From positions 1,690,841-1,754,840 of the forward strand of contig NZ_KK853997.1 of assembly GCF_000696185.1 (NCBI RefSeq): 64,000 nt of DNA, in the 5' to 3' direction. Source of the DNA: Kitasatospora cheerisanensis KCTC 2395 (lineage in GTDB: Bacteria; Actinomycetota; Actinomycetes; Streptomycetales; Streptomycetaceae). Shown here in pieces: positions 24,825-33,956 of the stretch (its first letter is position 1; every line of letters starts with the position of its first letter). A program made the position numbers and the translations under genes. A model generated the notes under the pieces. That model was not told the DNA's origin and searched no databases. It worked only from the letters and a program-made list of their open reading frames with translations.

Positions 24825-25318
24825 GCGTACCGCACCAGCAGGCCGTGCCGGTAGCGGGCGGTGCGGTCGAGGAAGGCGCGCAGGGCGGCGTACTCGGCGG
24901 CGAGGTGCTCGAAGGCGTGCGGGTCCGTCCACAGGGAGGCGGGGCCGAGGCCGGCGGCGGCCAGGTCGGCGGGGGTGCGGTCCGCCGCCAGCGCGTCGAA
25001 CGGGAGGTCTGCCAACCGGCTTGCGACGGCAGCGACTTGCTCGGGGGTGAGCAGCCGGGGCGGCCCGTAGCCGCCGTCCTCGTCGTCGGGGAGCGGCCGC
25101 TCGCCGTGGACGAGGTCGGCGGGGAGGTCGTGGCGGGCGAGCAGGTGGGCCAGGCCGGGCCAGGCCGTCCCGGTGCGGTGGCAGCGCCGTTCGGCGGGCG
25201 CGCACCGTTCGTCCTGCTCGGCCCGGTCCGCGCCGAACCGGGCGGCCCAGCCGGGCTGTTGGAGGGCGCGGTCGATTTCGGCGGGCGAGAGCCGGAGGTA
25301 GCTGCCGAGGATGCTCAT
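24821..25318 (-). CDS. DUF1877 family protein
   Basis: 165 aa. The start SILGSYLRLSPAEIDRAL is the DUF1877 signature, and the rest has the expected Asp/Trp-rich pattern (LWTDPHAFEHLAAEYAAL). Function unknown; the fold is an alpha/beta domain seen in E. coli YfbM. ATG 25318 matches the family start better than 25327. Coupled to the downstream CxxC protein. Confidence 0.87.
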   Translation of the reverse strand: MSILGSYLRLSPAEIDRALQQPGWAARFGADRAEQDERCAPAERRCHRTGTAWPGLAHLLARHDLPADLVHGERPLPDDEDGGYGPPRLLTPEQVAAVASRLADLPFDALAADRTPADLAAAGLGPASLWTDPHAFEHLAAEYAALRAFLDRTARYRHGLLVRYA

Positions 25319-25367
25319 GCGCGGCATCCTGGCAGCCGTCGGCGACAGCGGGCCGAACGGCCCGGGC

Positions 25368-26106
25368 TCAGCGGCCCGGGCGGGAGGAGCGGCGGCGCAC
25401 CGCGAGCACGATCAGCCCGCCGAGCACCACGACCGCGCCGAGACCGCCGAGGACGATCGCGGTGGTGCTCTCGCCGGAGTCGTCGGACTTCTCGCCGGTC
25501 GCGCCGGCCGCCGGCGACGGCGAGGGGGTGACCGTCACGGTGAGGGTGGCGGCGACGCTCGGCGTGGGCGCGGCGGAGGTGGCGGCGCCCGTCGGCGCCG
25601 CGGCGGGCAACGGGGTCGCGCCGGCCGCGGCGGGGCGCAGCGCGAGGACGGGGCGGGGTGCTCGGGCTTGCTGTCGCCCTGCGGGATCTCGATCCACCGG
25701 TCGGTGTGGCCGTCCGAGTAGTCGACCAGGGTCTTGAACACCACCGAGGTGGTGGCGGGGAGTTGACGGAGCTTCACGGAGTACTCGGCGGCGGCGCCGG
25801 GCGCGAGGGCCGGTCCGGCGACCGTCCAGCCGTCGGCGGTGGCGGTGTACGTCCAGCCGTCGGGGGTCTTCACCGGCGTGACGTCGGCGGGGGTGAGTCC
25901 GGTGGGCAGCGTGACCTTGACGTCCTTGATGCCCGCGGTGGAGGACTCGCCCTCGGCGGAGAAGGTGACGGTGGCATCGACGGCGAGCGCCTGCGCCGTC
26001 GAGGAGTTGACCTCGACGTGGGCGGCGGCGGTGCCGGCCGTCCGAGGGCCAGGCCCAGGGTGAGGAGGGCCGTCAGGACGTGGCGGGGCGCTCGCGGTCG
26101 CTGCAT
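25368..26106 (-). pseudogene. YcnI-like DUF1775 copper-associated membrane-anchored protein (two frameshifts)
   Basis: Joining three frames gives about 246 aa: a signal peptide (RHVLTALLTLGLALG), a mature start with the His of the DUF1775 copper site (AHVEVNSSTAQALAVDA), the YcnI domain (PDGWTYTATADGWTVAGP), a Thr/Pro-rich stretch, and a C-terminal anchor helix (AIVLGGLGAVVVLGGLIVL) before RRR. Known YcnI proteins bind Cu(II) outside the membrane with an N-terminal His. Frame breaks lie near 26042 and 25658, both in C/G-rich runs. With so complete a protein the breaks look like missing bases in the assembly. No copper genes flank it. Confidence 0.72.
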
Positions 26107-26116
26107 GGAGGGGACT

Positions 26117-27543
26117 CTACCGGTCTCGGGCGGTCAGGCGGCCTCGAACGGCGGCATGGACCTCGGCTTCCTCGGCGGGGTCGGCGGCCAGTCGGCGCAG
26201 GCGTTCCAGGACCCGGGCGTCGCCGGTGGTGGTGACGTGCGTGGCGGCGAGCTCCCGGGTGGTCTCCTCGCAGTCCCAGAGGCATTCGACGGCCGGGCCC
26301 TCCCCGAAGTACGGGTCGGTGACGGCGAGCGCCTGGGCGGCGCGGCCGCGCAGTTCGGAGGAGGCGGCTTCGCCGTAGACGTGCCGCAGGGCGGGCACGG
26401 CGGCGTGGGCGCGGAGCCGGCCGATGCCGTCGACGAGACTGCCGAGGGCGGTGCCGGTGACGCCGTTGAGGGAGATCCACTGGTGGAGTGCGGCAACCAC
26501 GAGCGGGGCGTCGCAGGGTTCGCCGGCGTCCGCGAGGAGGCGGACGGCGGCCTGGCCGAGGGCGCTGTCGGCACTGCCGGTGGCCGGGTCGGCCCAGCGG
26601 CGGGCGTGCGCGAGCGCCTCGGGACCTCGCATCCGGCCGAGCAGTTCCAGCGCGGTGGCGACGATCCGGTGGTCCAGGTCGGCGGCGGCGGCCTCGATGT
26701 GCTCGGCGGCGGCCGGGTCGCGCTGCTCGACCAGGTGCCGGAGGGCGGCGCAGCGGGCGCCGGCCGGGCCGCCGGCGGCGGCGGCGCGCAGCAGCGGCGC
26801 GTCCTCGGGGCGGACCACGGCGGTGAGGCAGCGGGCGGCCGCGGCGGCGCGCCGGGCGAGGGCTCCGGGTTCGGCGCCTTCGCCCTGGTCGGCCCAGGCG
26901 AGGACGTCGGTGGTGGACCAGCCCGGGGTGACGCCGGGGCGGTTGAGCTGCCGCTGCCACAGGTCGAACGGCGACTGCTCGCTCGCGGTGGCGACCCGGG
27001 GGTGGTGGACGGCCCACAGCCGCCACACCCTGGGCTCGTACGCGGCGCGGATCGCCTCGCGCAGTTCGGCGTCGCCCTCCGGTCCGGTCGGGAAGCGGCT
27101 CAGGACGGCGGGAGCGAGGCCGAGCAGGGCGTCGTCGGTGTCGCGCAGGGCGAGTTCGTCGAGGGCCCAGGCCCAGTTGGTCCCGGTGGTGGTGTAGGCG
27201 CGCAGCAGGTCGAGGCGTCGCGGCGGCCGTAGCCGGCGAGGTGGCCGAGCACGGCCAGGGCGAGGCCGGTGCGGGCCTCGTCGGTGTCGGTGGCGTCCTC
27301 GGGAGCGGTGAGGTGGAGTTCGAGGCCGGTGAGGGGGGCCTCCAACTCCATGTAGAGCCGCGCGTAGTACAGGGAGCGGTTCTCGACCTGCCAGTCGGCG
27401 CGGGGGTCGTTGGTCACGCAGCTCTCGACGGCGGCGATCGCCTCGTCGCGGTCTGCGGCCAACGCATGCAGCTGCCCGTCTCCGCGGCCTCTCTGGAGGA
27501 GGCCGAGGAGGCTGGCGCTGGGCGCTATCACTGGCTCGAACAT
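26117..27543 (-). pseudogene. HEAT-repeat-like hypothetical protein (one frameshift)
   Basis: Two frames join near 27222 to give about 475 aa. The first part runs MFEPVIAPSASLLGLLQRG to GHLAGYGRRDA, the second from LDLLRAYTTTGTNWAWALDE to the end. The body is built of short helical pairs (AALRHLVEQRDPAAAEHIEA, TALELLGRMRGPEALAHARR), typical of HEAT or armadillo-like scaffolds. A missing C in a GCC run restores the frame. No enzyme motif. It lies between YcnI and the TPR regulator on the same strand. Confidence 0.65.
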
Positions 27544-27806
27544 GAGGTCAGCATCCGTTGCGGCGGTCGTCGTGGCAACGGGATTTCCGTCGCCGGGGTC
27601 GGTTGGCACAGCTCAGGCGCCCGGGCGCCGGAATCACCGAAGGTTACCGCCTGGGGGGCCGATCCGCACACAGGGCAACGGATTTCCGCAGGTGCGGCCA
27701 GGTCGAGCCGGGTCCGTCCGTACCGGATCGACCGGTTCCGGACGTCGCGCGGGGCGCCGCGGCGGGCACCGGCCGGCCCACCGCGGCGGGCGCCCGCCGG
27801 GCGGCC

Positions 27807-29289
27807 TCAGATCGGCCGGGCCGCGCCGGGGGCGGGGAGCGCCTCGCGGATCCGGTCGCGCAGTTCGGCGACGGCGGGCAGGCCCTGGTGGCGGGCGGAG
27901 AGCCGGTGCATCTCGCGCAGCCGGTCCCAGGTGCGCTTGGAGGAGGTCTGGTGGATCGAGCCGAGCGCGCGCCCGGCCTGGGCGAGGGCGGCGTCGGGGT
28001 CGCCGGCGATCCAGTGGACGGAGGCGAGGGTGATCCGGTCGAGCAGCGCGGAGCGCTCCCGGCCGGTGCGCTGCCGGAGCCGGATCGCCTCCGTGGCGTG
28101 GTGCACGGCGGACGGGGCGGCGCGGGCGTCGTGTTCGGCGAGGGTGCGGTACACCAGCGCCTGCATGCCGTGCAGTTCGGCCTCGTTGAACAGCTGCATC
28201 CAGCTGGGGACGGGCCGGTCGGTGTCCTCGGCGAACAGTTCCTCGGCCTCGCCGAGGGCTCGGCGGGTGGCCTCGGAGCGGCCGAGCGAGGCCAGCGCCC
28301 AGGCTTCGACGGTGCTCAGCATGGCGCGGGTGCGGGGCAGCGCGCCGTCGGCGGGGCGGGTGCCGGCCCGGGCCAGCTGCATGAGTTCGAGGGCTTCGTC
28401 GGCGCGGCCGAGGTGGAGCATCTGGCGGGCGGCGCGGGAGACGGCCTCGCCGGCCCGGGGCGGTCGTCGGCCTCCCGGGCGGCCTGCGCGGCGATCACGA
28501 AGTAGCGCTGGGCGGTGGGTTCGAGGCCGACGTCGTGGGACATCCAGCCGGCCAGCACGGCGAGGTTGGCGGCGACCGTCCAGAGCCGGCGTTCCAGGGC
28601 GGCGGGGTGGTGGTGGGTGAGGAGGCCGCCGACCTCGTTGAGCTGGCCGACCACGGCCTTGCGCTGGAGCCCGCCGCCGCGGGAGGCGTCCCAGGCGCGG
28701 AACACCTCGACCGAGCGTTCGAGGGCGGCGACTTCGTCGGGTCCGACCGGGCCGGGGTCGTAGGCCTCGACCAGCGGGCGGGGGCCGCCGCGGGTGAGGA
28801 CGTGGCGGGGCCGGGCCGGGCGGCGGCTTCGGCGACCGCGCCGCCGGTGAGCCAGTCGTGCAGGTTGTCGGCGATCATCGCGCCGGCCGCGAGGGCGGCG
28901 GAGGCGCCGACCAGTCCGCGTCTGTTCAGCATGAGGTCCATTCCCGTGAACTCGGTGAGGACCGCGGCCGTCCGATCCGGTGCCCCTGGCTCCGTCGGCG
29001 GTGCCGCCGTGCTGCCGGACCTGGTGGGCCGGTGTCGTTCGAGACCTAAGTCCTCGGTGGTGACGACACGGCCGAGCCGCTCGGTGAACACGGCGGCCAG
29101 CACCCTCGGCACCGGGTCGCGCGGGATTTCGCCCTGCTCGATCCAGCGCCGGACCCGGGAGGTGTCGGTGGACAGTTGCTGCTCGCCCAGTGCCGCTCCC
29201 CGCCGGTTGACCAGCCTCGCCAGCTCGCCCTTCGACCATCCGGTCAGGGCGAAGTGGTCGGCCAGTCTGGTGTTCGGCCCCCTGCTCAA
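27807..29289 (-). pseudogene. NsdA-like HTH/TPR regulator (two frameshifts)
   Basis: Three frames join (breaks near 28815 and 28460, both in C/G runs) to give about 494 aa. The N-terminus [20 protein letters not shown] and [14 protein letters not shown] is the DNA-binding-like start of a Streptomyces regulator family. A Tat-like hydrophobic stretch LMLNRRGLVGASAALAAG follows, then TPR-type helices to the end (DEALELMQLARAGTRPADG). TTG 29289 behind GGGGG matches the family start; ATG 29361 is an alternative. NsdA, a relative, represses antibiotic production and sporulation in S. coelicolor, but this gene's targets are unknown. Confidence 0.72.
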
Positions 29290-29706
29290 CTGAAGCCCCC
29301 AGGTTCCTCGGCTGGCAAAAACCCTAGTGGCTCTGTCACATGCCAGAAGCCCATTCGCCATGGTTCGCCAGGGTCCGCCAGATGGTGTGCCAGTGCCGAT
29401 CGGGTGTCAGGTAGATATGCGCCACCCCGACTTCGCTTCGGGACGGCCCCCGACCGGCCCGGATGTCCACCCGACGGCCCGTCAGGAGCCGTTCCGGCAG
29501 GAGCGGTTCGGGGGGTGGCGCGACCGGGTGGCGCGGCGGCACCGGGCATGGCACGACGGTCGGATCGGACGCATTTCCCCAGGGTGCGGACGGTCCGGCG
29601 GTTCGGCTCCGTGCCCGGCGCCCGCGCTCCACCCGGCGGCCCGACCCCAGATCGTCCGGGCCCCGTGAAGCTTTGCCGCCGGTCAAGGAAGGACCCTCAC
29701 CCGCCC
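29290..29706. other. 417-bp divergent gap with phased CGCCA decamers
   Basis: No gene is seen. Just upstream of the regulator start, CGCCA recurs every 10 bp at 29356-29360, 29366-29370 and 29376-29380 (decamers of form NNNTTCGCCA), with further GCCA at 29342 and 29389. One-turn spacing places all on one helical face. The right part (29500-29706) is GC-rich without clear signals until AAGGAAGGA before the kinase-like gene. Confidence 0.55.
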
Positions 29707-30867
29707 ATGTACTCCACAGCCAGCACCGGTACCCGCCCGACAGCCCCGACCGGGGTGGACGGCGCGGCCGCGCGCCCGTCACGCCCCGGTCTGCGCCCCC
29801 CGACCGCCGGCGCGGGACGGCCCGCTCCGCGCGGGACGGAGGTGCGCGACCCGCGCGGGCGCACCACTCTGGTGACCCGTCCGCTGCCGGAGCAGCTCGG
29901 CCGGCTCGGGCGTCCGATGCCGGGCCGGGGCGGGGAGGCGTTCGTGGACCGGGTGGATCCGGCCGCGCTGCAGACGCCGGCGGTGCGTGCGGTGCTCGCC
30001 AACGTCGCGCGGATATGTCCCGCGTTCCTGCCGCGCCAGGTGCTGCGGGAGGGCAGTCGGCACATCCTGGTCGCGGGCACCATCGGCCGGGCCCCGGTGG
30101 TGGCCAAGTGCCTGGCGCCGGGGGCGCTGCGCGGTCCGGGGGCGGAGCTGCTGGTGGAGCGGTTCCACCACGAGGTGGCGGTGTACCGGGCGTTCGTGCG
30201 GCACCGTCCGCCGGTGCGGCTGCCGCGGCTGGTGGCGGCGGACCACGACCGCTGCGTGCTGGTGCTGGAGCGGGTGCCGGGCCGTCCGGCGGCCCGGGAG
30301 CGGCACCCGGTGAACGCGCCGACGCCGGGCGAGGTGCGGGCGGTGCTCGGCGCGGTGCGCACGCTGAACCTGTGGCGGCCACCGACGGACGTGTTCGGCA
30401 AGCCGATGGACTACCAGACGGAGATCACCCGGTTCCACTCGCTGGGCCTGCTGACCGACCGGGACGCGGGCGACATGCGCGGCCTGCTGCACGGCCTGTC
30501 CTCGGTGCCGTGGCAGCTGTGCCACGGTGACGCGCTGCTGGGCAACATGCTGCTGGCGCCCTCGGGTCCGGTGCTGGTGGACTGGGAGCAGGCCGGCTGG
30601 TACCTGCCGGGCTACGACCTGGCGGTGCTGTGGAGCGTGCTGTCCGGCGACACCGCGGCCCGTCGGCAGATCAGCCAACTCGCCCAGTCCGGCGGCACCT
30701 TGGCGCGGGACGCGTTCCTGGTGAACCTGACCCTGGTGCTGATGCGCGAGCTGCGGCTGCACGACCTCCCGGGCGCGGGCGAGGAGCAGCGGATCATGAT
30801 CCGCCGGCTGTTCGACGACGCGGCGCTGGCCCGCCGCGCGGTCCGCGCGGCGGTCGGCACCCGCTGA
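29707..30867 (+). CDS. Aminoglycoside-phosphotransferase-like (APH/choline kinase fold) protein
   Basis: 386 aa. An ~90-residue Pro/Arg/Thr-rich N-terminal extension precedes a kinase-like fold. The catalytic loop [11 protein letters not shown] (HGDxxxxN) lies near residue 279 and the DFG-equivalent VLVDWEQAG near residue 295, both with expected Asp residues. Such proteins phosphorylate aminoglycosides, choline, homoserine or sugars; the substrate cannot be predicted. Start ATG 29707 follows AAGGAAGGA. It is convergent with the flavoprotein gene, stops 7 bp apart. Confidence 0.85.
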   Translation: MYSTASTGTRPTAPTGVDGAAARPSRPGLRPPTAGAGRPAPRGTEVRDPRGRTTLVTRPLPEQLGRLGRPMPGRGGEAFVDRVDPAALQTPAVRAVLANVARICPAFLPRQVLREGSRHILVAGTIGRAPVVAKCLAPGALRGPGAELLVERFHHEVAVYRAFVRHRPPVRLPRLVAADHDRCVLVLERVPGRPAARERHPVNAPTPGEVRAVLGAVRTLNLWRPPTDVFGKPMDYQTEITRFHSLGLLTDRDAGDMRGLLHGLSSVPWQLCHGDALLGNMLLAPSGPVLVDWEQAGWYLPGYDLAVLWSVLSGDTAARRQISQLAQSGGTLARDAFLVNLTLVLMRELRLHDLPGAGEEQRIMIRRLFDDAALARRAVRAAVGTR

Positions 30868-30874
30868 CGGCCGG

Positions 30875-32017
30875 TCAGTCCCCCAGCAGTGCTTCGCCGA
30901 GGGCGTCCAGGACGGCGTCCTCGGCGGGCAGTTGGGCGCGCAGGCTGAGGGTGTCGCGCAGGTGGCGCTCCAGCGGGTGGCGGCGGTCGAGGCCGGCGCT
31001 GCCGGTGAGGGTGAGGGCCTGCTGGACGGTGTCGGCGGCGGTGCGGGCCGCCAGCAGCTGGACGGCGGGCGCGCGCTCGGCGGCGGCCGGGTCGGTGTCG
31101 GTCCGGGCGGCGAGGCCGTGCACGAGTTCCTCGGCACCGGTGAGCCGGACGTCCAGCTCGCCGATCGGCCGGCGGTGCGCGGTGCTGCCGCGCAGGCGGC
31201 CGGCGGACCAGTCGAGAGCGGCCCGGGCGGTGCCCAGCAGGACGGCGGTGAGGGCGAGTTGACGCCAGGCCGCGGCGAGCGGCCGGCCGGCCGGGGCGGT
31301 GCCGCGGGGCAGCAGGGCGGCGTCGGTGCCGACCCGGGCGGCGTCCAGCAGGACGTCGTGGCCGGCGGCGGCGCGCAGGCCGAGCTGGTCGGCGGCGGGG
31401 TCGATCTCGAGTCCGGGGCTGTCGGCGCGGACCAGGAACACGCCGGTGCGGGGCTGCTGTTCCTCGGTGCGGGCCTCGACGGCGAGCCAGGCGAGCGCCT
31501 CGGCGCCGGGACAGTGCGCGGCGCGGCCGGTGAGCCGCCAGGCGTCGCCGTGCCAGTGGGCGGTGACGGCGGGCGGGCGGCCGGGCTGGGCGCGCAGGGT
31601 GCCGACCAGGGCGGGTCCGCGGCGGGATTCGGTGAGCAGCCGCCGGTAGAGCGCGGCGGGCCAGGGCGCGGTCCTGGCCTGTTCCGCGTGGTGCAGCAGG
31701 GTGTGGGCGGTGAGCAGGGCGACGGAGGCGTCGCCGCGGCCGAGCCGGGCCAGCACCCGGACGGTGTCGGCAAGTCCGGCGCCGGGTCCGCCGTAGCGCT
31801 GACCGACCGTCAGGGTGAGCAGTCCGGCGTCGTGGACGGCTTCGACGCCCTGGTACGGGAAGGTGCCGTCGCGGTCGTGTTCGGCGGCGCGGGCGGCGAG
31901 CAGGTCGACCACGCGGGGCAGCCGGTCGAGGGCGGTCGCGACCCCCGGTCCGTCGGCGGCGGGCACGGTGGCGGTGGCGGGTTCGACGGCAGGGGTGTGC
32001 GCGGGGGTGCGGGGCAT
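30875..32017 (-). CDS. Acyl-CoA-dehydrogenase-like flavoprotein (SfnB/DszC-like)
   Basis: 380 aa. The N-terminal helical domain (FPYQGVEAVHDAGLLTLTVG, RYGGPGAG), middle beta domain (GDAWRLTGRAAHCPGAEALA) and C-terminal helical bundle (GSAGLDRRHPLERHLRDTL) follow the acyl-CoA dehydrogenase fold. The usual catalytic Glu region is not clear, as in SfnB/DszC flavin monooxygenases that release sulfite from organosulfur compounds. The 26-aa leader peptide 56 bp upstream belongs to a class found before sulfur-assimilation genes, which supports a sulfur role. Start ATG 32017. Confidence 0.78.
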   Translation of the reverse strand: MPRTPAHTPAVEPATATVPAADGPGVATALDRLPRVVDLLAARAAEHDRDGTFPYQGVEAVHDAGLLTLTVGQRYGGPGAGLADTVRVLARLGRGDASVALLTAHTLLHHAEQARTAPWPAALYRRLLTESRRGPALVGTLRAQPGRPPAVTAHWHGDAWRLTGRAAHCPGAEALAWLAVEARTEEQQPRTGVFLVRADSPGLEIDPAADQLGLRAAAGHDVLLDAARVGTDAALLPRGTAPAGRPLAAAWRQLALTAVLLGTARAALDWSAGRLRGSTAHRRPIGELDVRLTGAEELVHGLAARTDTDPAAAERAPAVQLLAARTAADTVQQALTLTGSAGLDRRHPLERHLRDTLSLRAQLPAEDAVLDALGEALLGD

Positions 32018-32073
32018 GGCGGCGGGCCTCCGGGCTGGCGTGGTGGTCGGGCGGTCCTGGTCTCCGGGGAAGT

Positions 32074-32154
32074 TCAGGACGCCGGACAGGCCGCGCCGGC
32101 GGTGCGCCGGAGGTCCACGTGCAGGCGGCGGGTGAGCAACAGCGGCCGGGGCAT
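32074..32154 (-). CDS. 26-aa actinomycete leader peptide (Cys-containing)
   Basis: ATG 32154 opens a frame reading MPRPLLLTRRLHVDL then RRTAGAACPAS and stop. The pattern LTRRLHVDLRR...A.C is that of the short 'putative leader peptides' common in streptomycetes upstream of cysteine and sulfur genes. It lies 56 bp before the flavoprotein gene on the same strand and 7 bp after the stop of the preceding gene. In mycobacteria, cysteine-rich leaderless peptides of similar position act as cysteine-responsive attenuators; a like role here is inference from position and the single Cys near the end. Confidence 0.75.
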   Translation of the reverse strand: MPRPLLLTRRLHVDLRRTAGAACPAS

Positions 32155-32161
32155 CGGGCGC

Positions 32162-32656
32162 CTAGTCCTGCTGGAACATCTCCGCCGGAAGCGGCTTGAG
32201 AAGCTGGTAGAGGTCGTCCGAAATCGGTCGGTCCCAGGAGGCGATGGTGACCTGGACGTCGTCGCTGCGCCCGAACTGGGAGCAGTACAGGCGGCCTTCG
32301 CTGACCTTGACCTTCCGGACGATCAGCAGGTCGTCGCCGAGCATGACCGGGAAGTCCTCGGCGGAGACGAACTCCACCGGCTCGTCGTTCTCCAGCGCGG
32401 CGAGCAGTTGGCGGACCTCGAACGGCACGCCGTCCTCGCTGTCGCGGGCGGGTGAGCCCTGCGGGACGTTGCCGATCAGCATGGCCGGGCCGCGGCCGCC
32501 GAGCAGGTCGTAGCGCAGGAAAATGCCTTGGCAGGAGCCGTCCGTGCCGGCCATGATCATGGCCCCGAACAGGCCGGGCCAGTCGCCCGGGTCCATCGCC
32601 AGGACGTCGAAGTCCGGGCCGGCGGGCTGTCCGGAGCGACGGCGGAGAAATGACAT
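32162..32656 (-). CDS. Conserved hypothetical protein (SseB-like size)
   Basis: 164 aa, soluble and acidic. It opens SFLRRRSGQPAGPDFDVLA and contains GRGPAMLIGNVPQGSPARDS and VPFEVRQLLAALENDEPVEF. No family is recognised with certainty. ATG 32656 is preceded at six bases by TACGAT, a -10-like hexamer, suggesting a leaderless transcript; an in-frame GTG/ATG further upstream would add up to 49 residues. Its stop lies 7 bp before the leader peptide, so the leader may share its transcript. Confidence 0.7.
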   Translation of the reverse strand: MSFLRRRSGQPAGPDFDVLAMDPGDWPGLFGAMIMAGTDGSCQGIFLRYDLLGGRGPAMLIGNVPQGSPARDSEDGVPFEVRQLLAALENDEPVEFVSAEDFPVMLGDDLLIVRKVKVSEGRLYCSQFGRSDDVQVTIASWDRPISDDLYQLLKPLPAEMFQQD

Positions 32657-33499
32657 GGGCCCATCGTACGTGCCCGGTGGGCCGGGGCCGGTGAGCGGGT
32701 CCGCGATCAGGCCGGGATCTACGCTCAGGGACCAATGTTGACTCTGAGCAACCGTCCGGGCTACGTTCGGTTCAGCACGACGGCCGCTCCGGGCGAGATC
32801 CACGGGGTGCGGTTTGTCGCAGCGTGCCTTGCGCGCATTCCCTCACTGCGCACGCGGTCGTGTGAACTGTCGTGTGAACTCACGAGCACCATTTGCTGAT
32901 TCAATGGGTCTTCGCCGTTGCGGGAGCCTGCGGTCGACGCGGCAGCGCCCGAGCGGTCGGAGTCCCGGTCGAAGCGGCACACAAAGCCATATGGAATACC
33001 GAGCCAGGTCCGCGGGGCCCTCATGCCGTCGCGTTCGCGGACCTTGCCCGGATCACCGCCGCGTGGGGGCGTGCGGAATCCGGGTCTCGGCCCTGTCGGG
33101 AGGTAGCTCTTCCCGGTCGGGCCCGCTCCCGTCGCGACGGCTGCCGCACTCCGTGCGGTCCAGGGTGGGAGGGCCCGTCATCGGCGCCGGTGACGGGCAG
33201 CACAAGCGGGCGCCGTGCCAGACCGCGTGGGGGCGGTCGGCACGGCGTCTGCCTGCTCTTACTCTCTGGCAGGCTTGTCGAGCAGTCAACAAGTTTCGGC
33301 CCATCAGAACTCTTTCGTAACCTCGGCGTATGCCCGCCCGTCACCTTCCCGAACGGTTTCGACGGGTGCGGACCAGGGCAGTCCGGGCGTACCGGTCACC
33401 TCGACAACGGCCGAAATCCGGCTCCGTGCGGCCGATTTCGGCACCGGGGGGGCCGATTCGGCCCGGGTGGTACCGATTTCGGCCCCCGCTGTGCGGGTT
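32657..33499. other. 843-bp gap of lower GC with a tandem 12-mer and an orphan promoter
   Basis: No convincing gene. A frame at 32761-33024 (minus, 87 codons) has no family resemblance. GTCGTGTGAACT is repeated exactly at 32857-32868 and 32869-32880. The stretch has more A/T than its surroundings (for example CATATGGAATACC). A good minus-strand promoter lies at 33261-33289. It may hold a small RNA or the remains of a lost regulator. Confidence 0.5.
33261..33289 (-). promoter_or_regulatory. HrdB-like promoter reading into gene-free DNA
   Basis: On the minus strand TTGACT (33289-33284) and GAGAGT (33266-33261) are spaced by 17 bp. Transcription would begin near 33254 and run left through about 600 bp without a gene before 32656. 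Confidence 0.55.
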
Positions 33500-33739
33500 T
33501 CAGCCCGCCGGCTGCCGGTACGGGTCGAATTCGCCGTCGCGGGCGCCGAGGACGAAGGCCCGCCATTCGGCGGGGGTGAAGATCAGCGCCGGGCCGTCCG
33601 GCTCCGCGCCGTTGCGCATCGCGATGTACCCGTCGACGAAGGCGATCTGCACGCCGTCCGGGTCGTCGCCCGCGGACTGCCACTCGGCGCCGCTCACGTC
33701 CAGTTCGATCTTGCGCCGGTCCGCCGCCTGTGCCGCCAT
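33500..33739 (-). CDS. DUF397 domain protein
   Basis: 79 aa. It has the DUF397 core (GAEWQSAGDDPDGVQIAFVD, MRNGAEPDGPALIFTPAEW, then AFVLGARDGEFD). DUF397 proteins are abundant in streptomycetes, usually next to an XRE-type helix-turn-helix gene, and some act as antitoxin-like or developmental partners (WhiJ/BldB-like pairs). No XRE gene flanks this one. Start ATG 33739. Confidence 0.92.
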   Translation of the reverse strand: MAAQAADRRKIELDVSGAEWQSAGDDPDGVQIAFVDGYIAMRNGAEPDGPALIFTPAEWRAFVLGARDGEFDPYRQPAG

Positions 33740-33956
33740 CCTGCCGCTCCGTCCGCTGCCGGTGTGTTTTTCCGAGTGGCCAGCGTAGCGACGGCGGGCG
33801 GCCGGGTCGGCGGTTCGCGGCGGGTCTGCCCCGCGGGTGGTGGAGATGGTCCGATCCGGCCGTGTCCGGCCGACACCTGTGCTAAAGGCAGGCCGCCGGG
33901 GCCCGTTCGGGGTAGGGATGGGTGACGAGCAGTCAGCCACGCACCGGGAGCAGCCG

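Noticed and set aside
32761..33024. 87-codon minus-strand CDS
   Set aside because: No family resemblance, no ribosome site, atypical codon use; kept only as part of the gap description.
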